Shown in pieces: positions 1 to 12,106 of a DNA stretch of 64,000 bases. Location: positions 42,368,650 through 42,432,649 of the forward strand of contig OX235267.1 in the NCBI GenBank assembly GCA_944472135.2, read 5' to 3'. Source of the DNA: Trichobilharzia regenti. Lineage: Eukaryota; Platyhelminthes; Trematoda; Strigeidida; Schistosomatidae. Each line of letters starts with the position of its first letter. Position 1 is the first letter of the stretch. A program made the translations under genes and the position numbers. The notes under the pieces were generated by a model that was not told the DNA's origin, made no database searches, and saw nothing but the letters and a program-made list of their open reading frames with translations.

Positions 1-865
1 CCGTTTATTCTTGTTAGTTTTAAGTTTTTCTTAATCCCTATTTACACTACCATATTTTCATATCCGAACTTCCTGTCTATTTTGTCATTTTATTATTTCT
101 ACATATTTAATCCCTGATTGCATAAACAATTTTTCGTTACACAATATGTAAATCTTCACAATAGTTATGGTGCTACTTAGTTTCAATTTTATCCGCCCCG
201 CCTGTTTATTATGGCATTCAAATTCCTAATTGTAATTTTATTAATTTGATCCTTAACCGCAATTATTCTGGAACTTTCCCACCCATTCGTCATAAATACA
301 CGAATGTACAGCTCCGTTTAGTTGATGACTTCGTCGAAAAGAAAATTTTCTTTCTTCGCTGAAATGGTCTTTTTAATAATTCCCTATGATCAAATGTGTA
401 TATTCCGTGATAAACAACCATGTTTGTCAAGTATAAATCAGATTTCTTTCAGCCTTTAATTCCTGATTCAAATCTAAAAGAATTATAAATAAATGAGCTT
501 GTTGTTTCACTAATAGTCAACTGTTTCATACTACTTTTATCCAAAAAGTTAAAGAGGCTTCACTGAACCTTTGCATTAAAAACAGAGGCAATTTTCACTG
601 CCTAACCAAACTCTCTACATTATCTAGCTAAACTATGCTTTGACCCAAAATCTTTCAAGTGTCATATTATTATCCTAAATTTTCGTGACTAAGTGATTTT
701 GACAAATTATCAAGCACAAGAAATGTGAGCATACTTTTCAAATTTTGACTAGCGATAAAACAGTTCAAACATGTGTTGTTATTAATGCCCTCAATGTTTT
801 CTTAGACGAAATGGACCATCAAGTTGTTACCTTTAGAGGTGATAAAATTCAGATTTTCAAGTACT
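1..865. other. AT-rich intergenic DNA, no gene seen
   Basis: No open frame longer than about 60 codons, no recognisable protein motif and no repeat shared with the rest of the window was seen. Stops are frequent in all frames. It reads as decayed non-coding DNA. Confidence 0.5.
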
Positions 866-1115
866 GGTTTGTTGAGATTTGATTGACTGATTGTGCAGCA
901 TTTCATCATGAGCTGACGTCGGTTAGAAAACCACTGGGAAACCTACAGGAATTACTGGAAAGCTATTTCTTCCTTGTTCGTGAATCTTCAATGGTACGCA
1001 CACACCGCAAGGGTTCGAATCCAGGACCTTCTGGTTATAAATTCAGATTTGGAAATCGAGTAGATATAACTGTTGATCCAGTCAACATCGAAATCAATAA
1101 ACAAAGTATACTAAG
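866..1115 (-). repeat. tRNA-derived SINE, family 1, degenerate copy
   Basis: On the minus strand this matches the ~330-bp SINE seen about a dozen times in the window. The signature on the plus strand is a head near GGATTTGATTGA, then CATCATGAGCTGAC, then an inverted B box (GGTTCGAATCC-like, near 1013-1023). The A-box side has decayed. A small open frame crosses it but is a by-product of the SINE sequence, not a gene. Confidence 0.6.
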
Positions 1116-1194
1116 TGTTAGTGTGAAGTAAGAAATACACATTTCTGTTGCTTGTCTACGAAAATGAAATCTATACTACATGATAAATATTTAC

Positions 1195-1785
1195 AACCAA
1201 GATAATAATGATTTGCTGTATTTCAAAACATTACTTATGATACAGAATGTAATTCTTAGGAATTCCTATAATATGGTATCTAATTTACTTAACCACAGCA
1301 ACAACAAAGTAGAAATATATTACAGAGTATAGGTAACCAAAATTGATAAAAGCAGCTTTTTAGCATTAGCCGTGACAATAAAGTCAGAAGTGCCCAAAAG
1401 TTCATCATCATCTCAGATTACAAGTAGGAGAAAATACAAGAGCCAATTATTTTGCTAATTACATAGTAATTTATACGTCCTACTCTTAACAGTCTCCCTG
1501 TCACATAGAACACAGGCAGGCCAACTATGAGATTGTTGACTTTTTGTGCTTGCTTGTACAAGCGTATAATTCTTTTTATTGATTTTGCAGTTCTACCTGA
1601 TAACATGCAATATAGGGAGAGTTGTGAATAGAAAGGTTGCTGAGAATCAGACAGTATGGATTGAGACCATTCTTTTATACGCGTTCAAATGTCTGCCAAC
1701 TACAATAGTAACCAGATGACTTAGTGTCAGACCACTTGTCCTACTGACAACTTTTAATACCCTTGGAAATATGACACAGTCACTT
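1195..1785 (-). mobile_element. CR1-like LINE, 3' end only (5'-truncated)
   Basis: Read on the minus strand, about 1690-1760 matches the C-terminal coding end of the LINE at 8485-11330. About 1198-1300 matches its 3' UTR, including the block around TACAGAATG and the AATAAA-like end. The reading frame is broken. Family assignment comes from internal comparison with the longer copy, whose reverse transcriptase is recognisable. Confidence 0.6.
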
Positions 1786-1799
1786 TTGAGTAATCCACA

Positions 1800-3010
1800 A
1801 GTTGGATGAAATGCGTAAACCTCTGCCTAACAACGTACTTCCATTTCAACAGCCAAATATATGAACAAGTTAAAGGAACACCCAAGGGATCGCCAATATT
1901 AGGTTTGATTGCAGAATCAGTGATGCAAAGACTCGAAAACATAATCCTACCAAAGATCAAACCCAAAAATTTGAATACGTTCCTTAGATGACACATTTGT
2001 AACAGTCAAAAGAAACGGGTTGGATAAAACTCATAACTTAATAAACAACGTCTTCAATGATATCAAATTCACAAGAGTAGAGAAATCTGAGAACAAAATC
2101 CCACTCTCAGACGTCTTAGTCAAGCGAACAACCACAGGAGAATTCGAAACTCAAGTTTGAAGAAAATCAACTCACACAGACCAAATACTGAATTACAGCA
2201 GCAACAATCCAGTTATACACAAAGGGAATTGTATACAAACACTATTTAAGAGGGCCAGGACCCATTGCCTCACTCGCACCTTAAGGAAAATTGAAGAAGT
2301 ATATCTCGTAGGCATCTTTGAAAAGAATGGATATCCACGGAATTTCATCAAAGGACATATACCCCCAAGCCAACCTATCAAATCAAAGGCCCCCAAGAAA
2401 AGCACCATATATAAAGGATATCTCAGAAATCACTGCAAGACTCTTCAAACCTATGGGAATTGGCGTCGCATAAAAACCAACAAAATCACTTCACTCAGCT
2501 GTGTGTCAACCAAAAGACTCAACAACGAAAGAAGATATAACCAACAAACACGAATTGTAACAATAGCGAAAAACACTACATTGACCAAAGTGGACGTCCC
2601 CTTCGTCTTCCTATCCATGAACATAAGTTAGCCGCCAAAAGACATGACACTACATACAGATAACCACGGACATCAATTATACTGGGACAACTCCAAAAAT
2701 TAGACAGAAGAAACACCTAGAATGCTAGAGAATTTTTAGAAGCCTGGTATTCCAGTCAATCGTCAATCAATAAACAAATCGAAATAGACAAAATTTACCA
2801 ACCAATAAGAAGGAAAACTCACACACACAGGATCAAACTTCAGGTCAAGGAAACAATCAGCACCAATGCCAATACAAGTAACCCAGAAGGTATGAAATCG
2901 CACAAAAACAACCAATCACGTCCAAGGTCACTAGAAGAGGTGATTAATAAACTCGTGGAGAAATCTAAAAGCTCACTTCAAATTGAAGTATGCGCTGAAG
3001 ATGTCACCTA
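1800..3010 (+). pseudogene. Penelope-like element (PLE) reverse transcriptase and C-terminal remnant
   Basis: The first frame (about 1806-1991) encodes a peptide containing VKGTPKGSPI and GLIAESVMQRLE, the motif-B region of PLE reverse transcriptases (template and primer positioning). Downstream, in shifted frames, peptides such as DDTFVTVKRNGLD (motif C side) and KNGYPRNFIKGH (thumb region) follow in the right order. Several stops and frameshifts separate them, so no active enzyme can be made. PLEs normally combine this RT with a GIY-YIG endonuclease. The 3' part here is too decayed to show the endonuclease clearly. The start is truncated within the RT and a CR1-like fragment abuts the 5' side. 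Confidence 0.65.
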
Positions 3011-3589
3011 GTAGGGCAATGAAAGCTCCTCAAATTAACTATCCAGCTCAGAGAACACAACTACATCAAAATCATCCACGTGAGCTACAAATCTTCTCCA
3101 TCATATCCAAAAACATTATATGACAGCTGCCTGTTTCCCATCCCGCCCTACTTAAACGAGAACATACATCGCTGTGAACTAAGAAGTATACTTTAGTATC
3201 AGCCACAGTATATTTCACACAATAATATATGATTGAAAAATCACCAAAGATACGTAAATTAGTCCGTAACCAGGATCAGTAAAATAGTGGCAGTTATTTC
3301 GAGTAGGCCAATTCTGACTGGCTAATTTCCAGACTGGACGCCGATCGCTATATCAACAATAATCCATTGTTTATCTGCCTACACATCACAAGGCTGGGTA
3401 AGAAATCCCCCAACCCACAAGAACAATGTCAAAATGTCGGAACGCGAGGAATGAAAATAATACATTACAGTATACATTTTGACACTTCAAATTTTTAAAG
3501 TTAACAAATTATAAGTACTGATGAGGAAATTTCACTGAGAGCAAGCACAACATTCTTTCTGGTTCAGATTACTAGATTAATTATTATTC
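3011..3589. other. No gene seen
   Basis: This stretch between the PLE remnant and an RTE fragment has stops in all frames and no recognised repeat. It may contain the PLE 3' UTR at its start. Confidence 0.4.
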
Positions 3590-4545
3590 CCTTGGGTTTC
3601 GAGTGGCAAAAATCCCTTCAACAAATCAGCTCCACCTTTTCCTGTTCTCTACATTTATCTTTAGCTGACTCCACGATTGCTCATAAGCTCTCATCTCATC
3701 CTAGCCACACAGTCTCTTCTATATCACCACCGGGCCGTAGTCTAGCACATCTTTTCCCATTTATGTTCCACTCAAGGGACAACCTGGTGAGTGATATCCC
3801 TCAGTTATCTCCTCAGCATATGTTCAATCCAACCCCATTACCCTGGGAATATTTTTTGACCAGTACCAGATTCTTGTTCGATTTGTTCCCAGAGCTTTTG
3901 GTTGCTAATTCCCTCCTGCCAGCAGTCTGATCTTCGGCATGGAGCCAGAGAAGGTAGCTGTTGATGAAGGTCTGCACTAGTCTCTTGGAACTGCTCTTGA
4001 AGACCAGCCAATTCTCTTATCTATATGAAAGAAATGAATTAACATTCGTGCTGGGAATTCAAATCTTGTTCTGAATGTAGTGAATTCCCAATCTGATTTC
4101 AGAGTGATGAATTTCTCTCCTGCCTTTCCAATTCTGACTGGCTTTGACATCATGATACGTGCCAACTGCGTGTATTGAGAGGATGCTGTCTATATAAGTG
4201 AAGGAACGGACCTCTTTCAAATTCCTCTCGTTGATAGTGATTGTGAGTTGCTATTTGTCATCTTCATTACCTCCATTTTCCTTGTGTTCACTTGTAGTCC
4301 CATCCTCTCTGCCAGGCTCTTCATTCAACTTACTGGTTTTCGCATGTAGTTATTCGCATTCGCGTGAAATGAGGCATAAATCATCCTCGAATCCTAGATC
4401 TTCCAGAGTCTTCTTATTGGTCCAGTGTATTCCAGTCATCTTGCTCCCCACGTACGGTCTGTTGAACTGTCTAGTCCAGCACAATTGGGATTATAAATGG
4501 TAATAGTAGGCAGACTTGTCACACTCCTGTCTTGACTTAAAGGGC
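3590..4545 (-). pseudogene. RTE-like LINE fragment (RT C-terminal half), minus strand
   Basis: Minus-strand translation gives a 62-residue peptide at 3977-4165 beginning MARIMMSKPVRIGKAGEKFI, which resembles the DVKARIGKAR segment seen in the RTE copies at 26-28 kb and 44-46 kb. Further minus-strand peptides on either side correspond to the connection region (KTEVMK-like) and to the 3' part of RTE ORFs, in several frames. RTE LINEs encode an AP endonuclease plus RT and insert by target-primed reverse transcription. This piece lacks the endonuclease and the catalytic motifs and is inert. Confidence 0.6.
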
Positions 4546-4654
4546 CTCACTAGATCACTCGGCACCTGACATTGTAATTTAGCTGTTGAACCTCACTTAG
4601 TTTAGTAGTTTGCTGGTTTTCTAACTAGTCCTAAGCCCGGGAAAAAGGAAAAAA

Positions 4655-5060
4655 TTGGATTGTAGGGATTTGATTGATTAGTCACAGGATTTCATCGTGA
4701 GCTGACATTAGTTAGAGAACCGTTGGGAAACCTGGGGTACTGGACAGCTGTTTCGTCAGCCTAGTTTGGGACTCTTCAGCAGTATGCACCCACAGGGGCT
4801 CGAACCCCGAACCTTCTGCTTACAGGGCGAGCTCGTATACCATTAAGCCACTGAGATGCGATCCAATGGCCCATGAATTCCAACTTCTGCCAATTCACTA
4901 TAGAGCGCAAACGCCGGCCAATGTCTTCGGCGAGTAGCTGCACCCTACTGGTCACGACTTCTCATTAGAACCCCAGGTAACTACCTACCTGAATAGAGCC
5001 AGTCACCAGTGAGCATCTCATTGATATTCAAGGAGTTTGTTGATCTCAATATATTCGAAC
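4655..5060 (-). repeat. tRNA-derived SINE, family 1, near full length
   Basis: One of the best single copies. Read on the minus strand it has an A-box-like TGGCTTAATGGTATACGAGC (inverse of about 4836-4855) followed by a B-box-like GGTTCGAGCCCC (inverse of about 4796-4807), then a body ending at the GGATTTGATTG block near 4668. RNA polymerase III would start from the A/B boxes. The sequence 5' of the A box (4870-4990) is also shared with other copies, giving a unit of about 330 bp. Confidence 0.7.
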
Positions 5061-5899
5061 CCAACAGAAATATTTCATCGTATCAGCCATTTTTTGAAAA
5101 CATAAATAGTACCTCGACATATTTCCGGACATCCGAGACTTGGAAATGTGTTTTTGATTGAAAAGGTATACTTTCAGTGAGTTTTGTTCTGTTCAGATAA
5201 TCATCTGTTCCTAGTTAGCAATAATTTTAGGCACAAAGAGAGACATTACCTAACCTGGTGACCTCCATCACCAGTTCAACTTTGGGCTGAAACACGTTCG
5301 TAGATTCCGATCACGCCGTGGTTCGCGCTCACAATTCAGCAGGAATAAAAACTGTTGCCAGCTCGATTAAGACACTTAGTTCCTATTTAAGGAAGAAATA
5401 ACGAAGCGAATATCTGAGACTGACAGCAAGACTTCTCCTGAGGAAGCCTGGCACAACATACAGTTAGCTGCAGACACAGCTGTAAAGGCTGTTAATAAAC
5501 TGAAACCACGAGTTGGTACCAACATCCCTCTATTCCAACTCTCTCCTTGCATCTCATCAGGTAGAACCAAATCAGTACAAATAATATACTCGTACAACCA
5601 AGTATAGGAACTCAGATACCATATTTGGCCCGTGTTCTAAGTGACAGAGACATGTTAGGCGTGAAACTTATGACTTGCTTGTTGTTAATAACATAATTTT
5701 GGCCCTTGTTTCCCTTATACTCTCTTATTTGTACTCTAAAGTGTACAACTTCTTATACATACTTAGCTACTTAATATATTATCATTGGCTTACTTTTTGT
5801 ACTTTACTCTATTCCTTCTTTTGTATATCTACTGGGTCCGACTATATTATCAGTGTGATTATTACAAAATTGTCCCGTCATTAACCATCATGTAATATT
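5061..5899. other. No confident gene; possible LINE-derived peptide at about 5370-5600
   Basis: A short plus-strand frame near 5380-5600 gives a peptide with EEAWHNIQLAADTAVKAVNK, a composition seen in the linker between endonuclease and RT of LINE proteins. It is too short to assign. The rest (5600-5899) is T-rich with only hydrophobic shadow frames. Confidence 0.25.
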
Positions 5900-6425
5900 A
5901 ATTTTGTGGTTGTTCTTTGTTTGGCACTATTTAACTGACAATCTTGTTTGTGAACGCCACTATCACCATCTTAAAAAATTTTGCATTATGCATGATTCTC
6001 ACACTACCACTACAAACACCGCATTAGTGCTGACAATGAAAAAAACCCTGAAATGTTTATTTTATGATTGTTTAGTGTTGTTCAATCAAATTAACTGATC
6101 GTCTTGGCTATAAACATTCTTAAGAACATCTCATAATTTCTTGTATGATTATAGCTGTTACTGTCCACGCATACACATATCATAGCTTCCACTAACCAAT
6201 ACTGAAATATTTTTCATTATTTGTTTTATCTTCCTTTCTACTTGGTATTTTTATTGCATTTTTTTCTTTTGTTTTTTTTTTTTTTTTATATATTTTATTT
6301 TTTTGTAATAATCCTTTAAATGTACGATGAAATTAGATGCAATATTGTAGATATGTGCTGAAAATTCCACACTGTACCACAAGTACTGTTTCCGGAATAA
6401 AGCGAAATTGTTATGTTATGTTATG
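5900..6425 (+). mobile_element. CR1-like LINE, 3' end (5'-truncated)
   Basis: The same family 3' end occurs at 41060-41945 and 60430-61315. Shared blocks are the CACTATCACCATCTTAAA region, the AGATGCAATATTGTA block near 6334, and the terminal GGAATAAAGCGAAATTG with a polyadenylation-like AATAAA. The tail is the microsatellite (TTATG)n near 6410-6425. Such short-repeat tails are typical of CR1-type LINEs. No coding capacity remains. Confidence 0.65.
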
Positions 6426-6429
6426 GTAG

Positions 6430-8470
6430 GAGCCAATGGATTTCCACTGCCTCATCCGGAACAATTAACGCAAGAAGGCTGATTGCGGCGAGCTCCGATT
6501 ATGATGAGGAGCAAAAGCTACTCAGATGCAAATTGACAAGAAGTCTTCACAATGACCGTGAATAGTGGTGGTCAACAACGGTATAAGAGACAGAGAAGGC
6601 ATCGGCGGTCGGTAACACAGGACTACTATTTAAACTTATCATGGAAACAGGTAGCAAAATGCAAATGATAAGTTGAACAATCTCCGCGAAATATGATACC
6701 AAATTAGCTCTAAGGATAGACGACTGGAACGTTAGAAAGAACACTCTGAAGAGCAATTTGATTGGCTTACAGCCACACCTAAGCTGCTAAGCATCTAATA
6801 CCTCCCTGAACTGAATATAGATACAGGTCATTCTTCCCTAAGTGAGGTCACAGAAGCTGTCTCTAGTCTGAAGCGAAGCAGTGGAACCTGATGGAATGAC
6901 TCCAGAGACGTTTAAGGACGGTGGAGATAGTCCACTGTCTGCGTTAACTAACGTATTAGGCATCGTCTCGAAATCATAGATAGTCCCGTCTAGCTGGTAT
7001 AAGTCACTGATTATTCCCATGTATAGGAGCGGAGACAAGTCGTTCTGTGATAATCACAGGGGGATTAGCTTGACCAATATGGTATCTAAAGTTCTAGGCT
7101 CAGTAATCATGAGCAGACTAAGCGGTACTCGGTAGAAACAAACACGAAAAATCCGACAAGTTTTAGACCATGGAGAGGGTGTGTTGATTATATCTTCACC
7201 CTCAACAGATTCTGGAACATAGACATAATTACAGTTGGTGTTCAGCAATCATCATATTTCTTGACGTGAAAGCAGCATTTGATTCCGTCAACCGAGAGGT
7301 ACAATGGCGATGTTTGGCGGTGAAGGGAATGCGGAGAAAATGCATTGACCTGATCAAGTCAGTCTACTAAAAATCATGCAGTTAGCCAGGTAAGAGCCTA
7401 CAGTCAGTTGTCATCTGAAGTGGTGATAACTATTGGTGACCCTCAGGGGTGCCTTAGAATATTCAGGCGATATACTCCTTCTAGGTGCGATGAAGCCGCT
7501 AACGAAAAATACAGAGTCTTCTGAACACCTTGAGCTGCAATGTGCAAATATTTGACATGTCATTCACTCCCGCCAAATGTAAGATGATGCTACAGGACTG
7601 TACTGGACTTCATTGATTCCCAGCTTAAAGATAGGGATTAAAGTGATAGAGCGTGTTGACGAATTCACTTATCTGGGGAGTTGCATCAATCCCAATGGGC
7701 GGTTGATCACTGATGAAATATCGACATGAGTACAGAAGACTTGTTTGGCATATGCCAGTTTACGCCATCTCTGGCGCAGACGTGATATCCGACCGCCGGC
7801 TAAAAGACATGTGTACTGCAAAACAGGTCGCTTCGTTCTCCTTTATGGCTGGCCGGGAGACATCATCATTGAAAGTGGAAGAAATGAATAAGGTAGTTGT
7901 CTTTGATATTAGGTGTCCGCTTTCTATCTCCCATATTAGGTAGTAATAATAGGGTGAGTAATATTCAGTTAGTTAGGCGTCGAGTGTTAGACAGGGATGG
8001 GAAATCAATTAACGATGAGGTTGTGAAGTTACACCGATTGAGTTGTTTAGGTCATGTGTTACGCATACCTAGCCATAGCCATACTCGTCGATGGACAACG
8101 TTAGCTGAAATAGGCTAGATCAGGTTGGAAAAGAGCTGCTAGCGGTGGTCAGACAAAATACATGGCCTAATCAGTCAATAAAATCTGCAACAGCTAGTTA
8201 AAGCCAAGTAGGGAGGTGTAGACTTCGTGACTGGCTAAAGTCCTTAGAATGGTAAAACCAATGGCTGCAGATAATTGGTGATACGGTTGAATATCGTTCT
8301 CAATGACTAGAGCAGATGTTATTCATCACTCTTTGTGATTTATGCTATCCAAACAAACTCTATTGGTTTTCCTTATTACTATTCTTTTACCTAACTCACA
8401 CTTCTGTTTATTATATATCTGTCTATTGAATCTCTCCTTACTCACTTCTCTTGCTTTGTGTTCTATATAG
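6430..8470 (+). pseudogene. Decayed LINE (RTE/SR2-like) with RT remnants
   Basis: Translated pieces in order on the plus strand resemble an RTE-type reverse transcriptase: DGMTPETFKDGG and NHRGISLTNMVSKVLGS (fingers), a GDPQGCL piece near 7437-7453 (motif B), IERVDEFTYLGSCINPNG near 7650-7695, and downstream RRRVLDRDGKSINDEVV plus GHVLRIPSH near 7980-8075 (C-terminal half). The pieces sit in several frames separated by stops, and motifs A and C are not clean. There is no upstream endonuclease in the window; the element abuts the CR1-like 3' end at 6425. It differs from the RTE at 26-28 kb, so it is a second lineage. Confidence 0.6.
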
Positions 8471-8948
8471 AGGGCGAGTGACAATAATAATAATTTACTT
8501 TATTCCAAAAACATTACTTATAATACAGAATGGAATTCTCAGCATTTGTCACAATATTGCATCTGATTTACTTAAGATATAAATAAAATTAAAAATTAAA
8601 ACAAAATTAACTAGAGGAATTTGTCCACTTTTACGATATAAAGTCAAAATATACGAAGCACGAATTAGAGTAATAAATATAATAATAATAATGAGAACAG
8701 CGAGTTTCTTTCAAACAGTATTATCGACTCAGTGTGGAAATTTTAGCATGTTATTATAGAGTATTGAATCTAATGTTCTGTTGATATAGTATAGTGAGCG
8801 AAAATACAAGAGTAACAGTTGTAACACAGCTTAAGCGGTGTTCACACTTATGAAAAATAAATAAATAAAAACAAAAAATTGAGAGGATTATAAATATAAG
8901 AAATACAATAACAATAAAGTTCGGTACTGTAAGGGTGGAAGAAATGGT

Positions 8949-9240
8949 TTATTTAGTAGTGCAAAGAAGGTTAGCTAGTTCATGCCTGAAACTATTTTCA
9001 TCACATAAAGTACGGGCTGAATATGGTATAGTGGAATTTTTATACTTAGAAGTACGGGCGTAAATTCTTCTAAAAAGACTTCTTGTTTTACCTGAGGAGA
9101 CACAAGGTTGGAGCTGCGGGTAGAGTGGGTGTTCAGAGTCTGACAAAATTCCTTTAGCAAATTTGTTACATGACATCAAGTGCCTATCCGTGACTATGTC
9201 AACGATATGGCCCAATGGGATACCACTCGTCCTACTGACA
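8949..9240 (-). pseudogene. C-terminal end of CR1-like LINE ORF2, out of frame with RT
   Basis: The minus-strand peptide contains HIVDIVTDRHLMSCNKFAKG and ends HELANLLCTTK followed by a stop. It continues the RT protein after its frame is lost near 9240. The ending is the type of basic C-terminal tail found in CR1-like LINEs. The frameshift separates it from the polymerase domain. Confidence 0.6.
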
Positions 9241-9244
9241 GTTT

Positions 9245-10633
9245 TCAGAGTTCTACGAAGTATGACATAGTCTTTTTAAGCAATCCAGGAAAGAATAAGG
9301 GTGAACAGTAAAGAAGAATAGGTAAAATATGCGAGTTGAAAAACTGTAAGAGGAGGAGTTGGGTTATGCCTGAGTGCCTCAACTTCTTAATATAAAAGGT
9401 CAGACGAAATATTCTTTTAGAAATCGCTAAGACATGGGAAGACCAGGATAGGTCAGAAGCAAGAATTAATCCAAGATACTTAACTTCAGACTTGATTTCT
9501 ATATCAGTGTCATCAATTTTGCAAAGGTTATAGGAACCAACAGCTTCATTTAATTTTAGTTTACATCGGAAACTGAAATTAACAGTCTGGCATTTGGAAG
9601 GATTTAGTTTAAGGCCGTTAAATGAAGACCATTTGCTAATTCCTGACAGAAAGCTGTTCATCTTAGTACAGTCAAGCTGGAAGTTAACAGATGTTGAAAT
9701 AGTTAGATCATCGACATATTTAACAAAGTTCATTTCATCAGAGTGAGGCAGATCATGCAAGAAGAAGGAAAACAGAAAAGGAGAAAGGATAGCGCCTTGA
9801 TTCAAGACTGCAACTGCATCAAAAGTAATTCTGCTGTGTTTATAAGCGAATTGTTTAGGATCGTTAAAGGCTTTAAGAGAAGGTTGAAGTTTAAGTAAGA
9901 GTAACTTTTCTATAGCTTTTAGAAAAGGATACGTAATAGCAATAGGTCTAAATTTAAAACATGTTCCAGTAGACGACTTAGCTATAGGTACAATTTTGAT
10001 ATCCTTCCAAACGGCTGGCACGACATTTCTTGAAAAAGACTCATTAAATATGTCCATGAGAGAATAACACAGGATGTCTGCACATTTTTTAAGAATAGCA
10101 CTAGGCAAACCATCTGGGCCCAGGCTACAAGAAGGGTTCAGAGACTGGAGACATTTTTGAACACCATTTGTATTGAAACCAGGGAAGCAGGTTTCATTTA
10201 CACTTGTAATACTAGAAAGTTTGGCATTTGTGGGAGAATATATGAAAGACTTGTTTAGTGTGCAAACATCAAAGGAATAAGAAATACTATTCATCTGCTT
10301 ACCACCAGTAATTTCTTTGAAAAGTTTCCATATATTAGACGCATTTTTACAGGATATAAACTTTTGGTTGTAAATTGAATTCAACCTGTGCATTTCTGAC
10401 TTGATTAGAATGTTAATTCTTTTCAAACCAGTATTATCCTTCATTTTATATAGCTTTTCTTTTTGTCTGCGAAGCTTTTTAAGTTGAGGGGAGGAGAAAC
10501 GGTCAAATCTGATGAAGAGCGTTTCTCTGGGACAACAGCTGTCAAGACAAAATTTGAGATAACTTGTAATATTAGAGATTGTGTCATCAAGAGAGTCTTC
10601 ATTAAACAGGTCCCACCTTGTGTCTTTGAGCAT
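9245..10633 (-). pseudogene. CR1-like reverse transcriptase with in-frame loss of motif A
   Basis: A 462-residue open frame. Seen in order: a basic linker (KKLRRQKEKLYK, about residues 52-63), SCSLGPDGLPSAILKKCA (RT domain 2 region), FKFRPIAITYPFLKAIEKLL (domain 3), FAYKHSRITFDAV, then QGAILSPFLFSFFLHDLP (motif B side), the catalytic YVDD (residues 306-309, bases 9707-9718) and EVKYLGLILASDLSWSSHV (C-terminal part). In intact members a block with the first catalytic aspartate (an AFDSVPRG-type motif, still visible at about 41300-41335) lies between the DAV block and the QGA block. Here they are fused within a few residues, so the catalytic core is incomplete although the frame stays open. The protein could not polymerise. 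The start is arbitrary because the upstream EN frame was continuous before a frameshift. Confidence 0.75.
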
Positions 10634-11270
10634 GCCCTAAGATTCTGAACATTCTCCAAAGAGTAACATACATGTACAGTTTTCTTGGAGAGGTGTGAAA
10701 AAGTTCTCTTGTGTAACTTTCCATAAATTTTAGGTAAAACCTGTACAATACAATGATCTTAGTTAAAGTGTGGGCTCTTTTACGAGCTTCGTATATTCCA
10801 CTGTCATTTATAAATACAAGATCAAGGGAATTATCCAGTCTGGTGGGAAAGTTGACGACATTTTCATGATCAAGCACCGTGAGAAAGCTGTAGTCACATG
10901 CATTAAAATCGCCTGTCACTATGGTCAATGAGTTCCCTAAGGAGGAGGCAGCGAAAATAGTGAATTCATCAGCAAACATAGACAGTTCTGAAGTGCTACA
11001 ACAAGGTGTGACATGAATGTTTGTGATATAAATGAATTTGTACCTAGATAGGTGTTTAGGTCGACAGTTGACAGTTATACAGTCAATATTATCATCTGAA
11101 AATTTAAAACAGACGTTGTTGGCAACAGACCACTGAGAATTGATAAAAATAGCAACACCACCACCTCGCTCTTCTTAAGCTACTTCGATCTTGTCTGTAC
11201 ATACTGAAACCATTCAGTAGGATTAAATTGTCATCATACGACAACTCGAACTCCTGCAAACCACTCAGTC
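10602..11270 (-). pseudogene. AP-type endonuclease domain of the CR1-like LINE
   Basis: Minus-strand translation contains VAIFINSQWSVANNVC, then ADEFTIFAASSLGNSLTIVTGDFNACD (read as two adjacent blocks) and NSLDLVFIND. GDFN is the signature of the metal and phosphate site of AP-like LINE endonucleases, which nick target DNA. The N-terminal part is frameshifted near 11170-11180 and the 5' end fades by about 11270-11330. The C-terminal side runs into the RT frame with an overlap in a different frame, so a frameshift near 10620 splits EN from RT. Confidence 0.7.
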
Positions 11271-11334
11271 CGCTAATGAGTTTTGTATTAAGTAATGACC
11301 TAAGTGATGACAGAGTTAAATAAGTGCCTAGTTT

Positions 11335-11900
11335 TCAAGTAAACAGCTATGAATTTCTCAACTGATTTAATTGTTAAATAATTTTAATAATAAGGTTAAT
11401 GAGAAACTTGTGTTTTAAAATCTTCCCGTCTTACTTTGCAGTAGACTTATGAACTTCATTTCTTTCTTATTTTAACCCGTGTTGTTAATGTTAAGTAAAA
11501 TGCATGAAATGCACGAAACGATCTACGTATTTTCATTCATCAAAGCTTCACTGTTACCATATAATGATTTTTCAGAAGGGATTGACCTAATTATCAAAAA
11601 CAAATTATCATTTCTAGAGGCTATTTTATCAAATTAGATTTCCGTCAATTAAATTCTTCCAAGAGTTAGTTTATAGGGATTTGATTTGTTTCAAGTGTGA
11701 TCATGAATTGACATCAAGGAGAAAATAACGCCTTATCCTCCGTAATTTCAGAGGTTTCGGTGGTACGTTCTCACGCCCAAAGCAAGATCTTCCGGTTACA
11801 AGGCGAATTTGTATATCACTTAGTCAAATACCAACTGACTTAATAGCAAATGCTTGAAATTTAGATAACACAAGTTCGACAATTAGAGTTAAAGTCGAAA
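11335..11900. repeat. Dispersed repeat flanking the tRNA-His array, left copy, with a SINE at its end
   Basis: About 11335-11672 is a diverged direct match to about 23990-24303 on the other side of the array. Shared blocks include TCAAGTAAAATG-type sequence, TTTTCATTC, CAGAAGGGATTGACCTAAT and TTTCCGTCAATTAAATT. From 11672 it runs into a family 1 SINE in minus orientation (TAGGGATTTGATTTGTTTCA, then a decayed inverted B box near 11780). No coding sequence. Confidence 0.55.
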
Positions 11901-12106
11901 GGCGAGGTTCAAACATGAAGTAAAACAAAGAAAACGAAGCAAAGGCATACAGAGCATGATACATAAAAGAACTAAATCCATAAAAAAAAATATGTTAAAG
12001 TAAGATATATCTAAAAAAAAATTCAAATCAAAAAAAAAATAAAATACAGATCAAAAGTGTTCTGAATATCTTATAATAATAAATCAGTCAGCGTGTGCTT
12101 AAGTAG
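11901..12106. other. A-rich junction before the tandem array
   Basis: Contains several A8-A9 runs (near 11981, 12015, 12031) and no open frame. It differs from the sequence that precedes the tRNA gene in later units, so it marks the left edge of the array. Confidence 0.5.

Larger units (their letters stand above)
8485..11330 (-). mobile_element. CR1-like non-LTR retrotransposon, nearly complete but broken
   Basis: This is the longest LINE in the window. On the minus strand it runs endonuclease (about 11270-10640), reverse transcriptase (10633-9245), C-terminal coding end (9215-8949), then 3' UTR ending in an AATAAA-like block and an ATT microsatellite near 8485-8500. The clade is inferred from EN-RT order, the YVDD box, and the microsatellite tail. 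Several lesions (frameshifts near 10620 and 9230, internal deletion near 9800) make it non-autonomous. The related 3' ends at 1195, 5900, 24313, 41060 and 60430 are 5'-truncated members of the same or a sister family. Confidence 0.75.

Noticed and set aside
3520..3545. CTGATGAGGAAATTTC resembling a hammerhead core
   Set aside because: No stem II or stem I pairing around it. The only complete core found is at 53564-53608.
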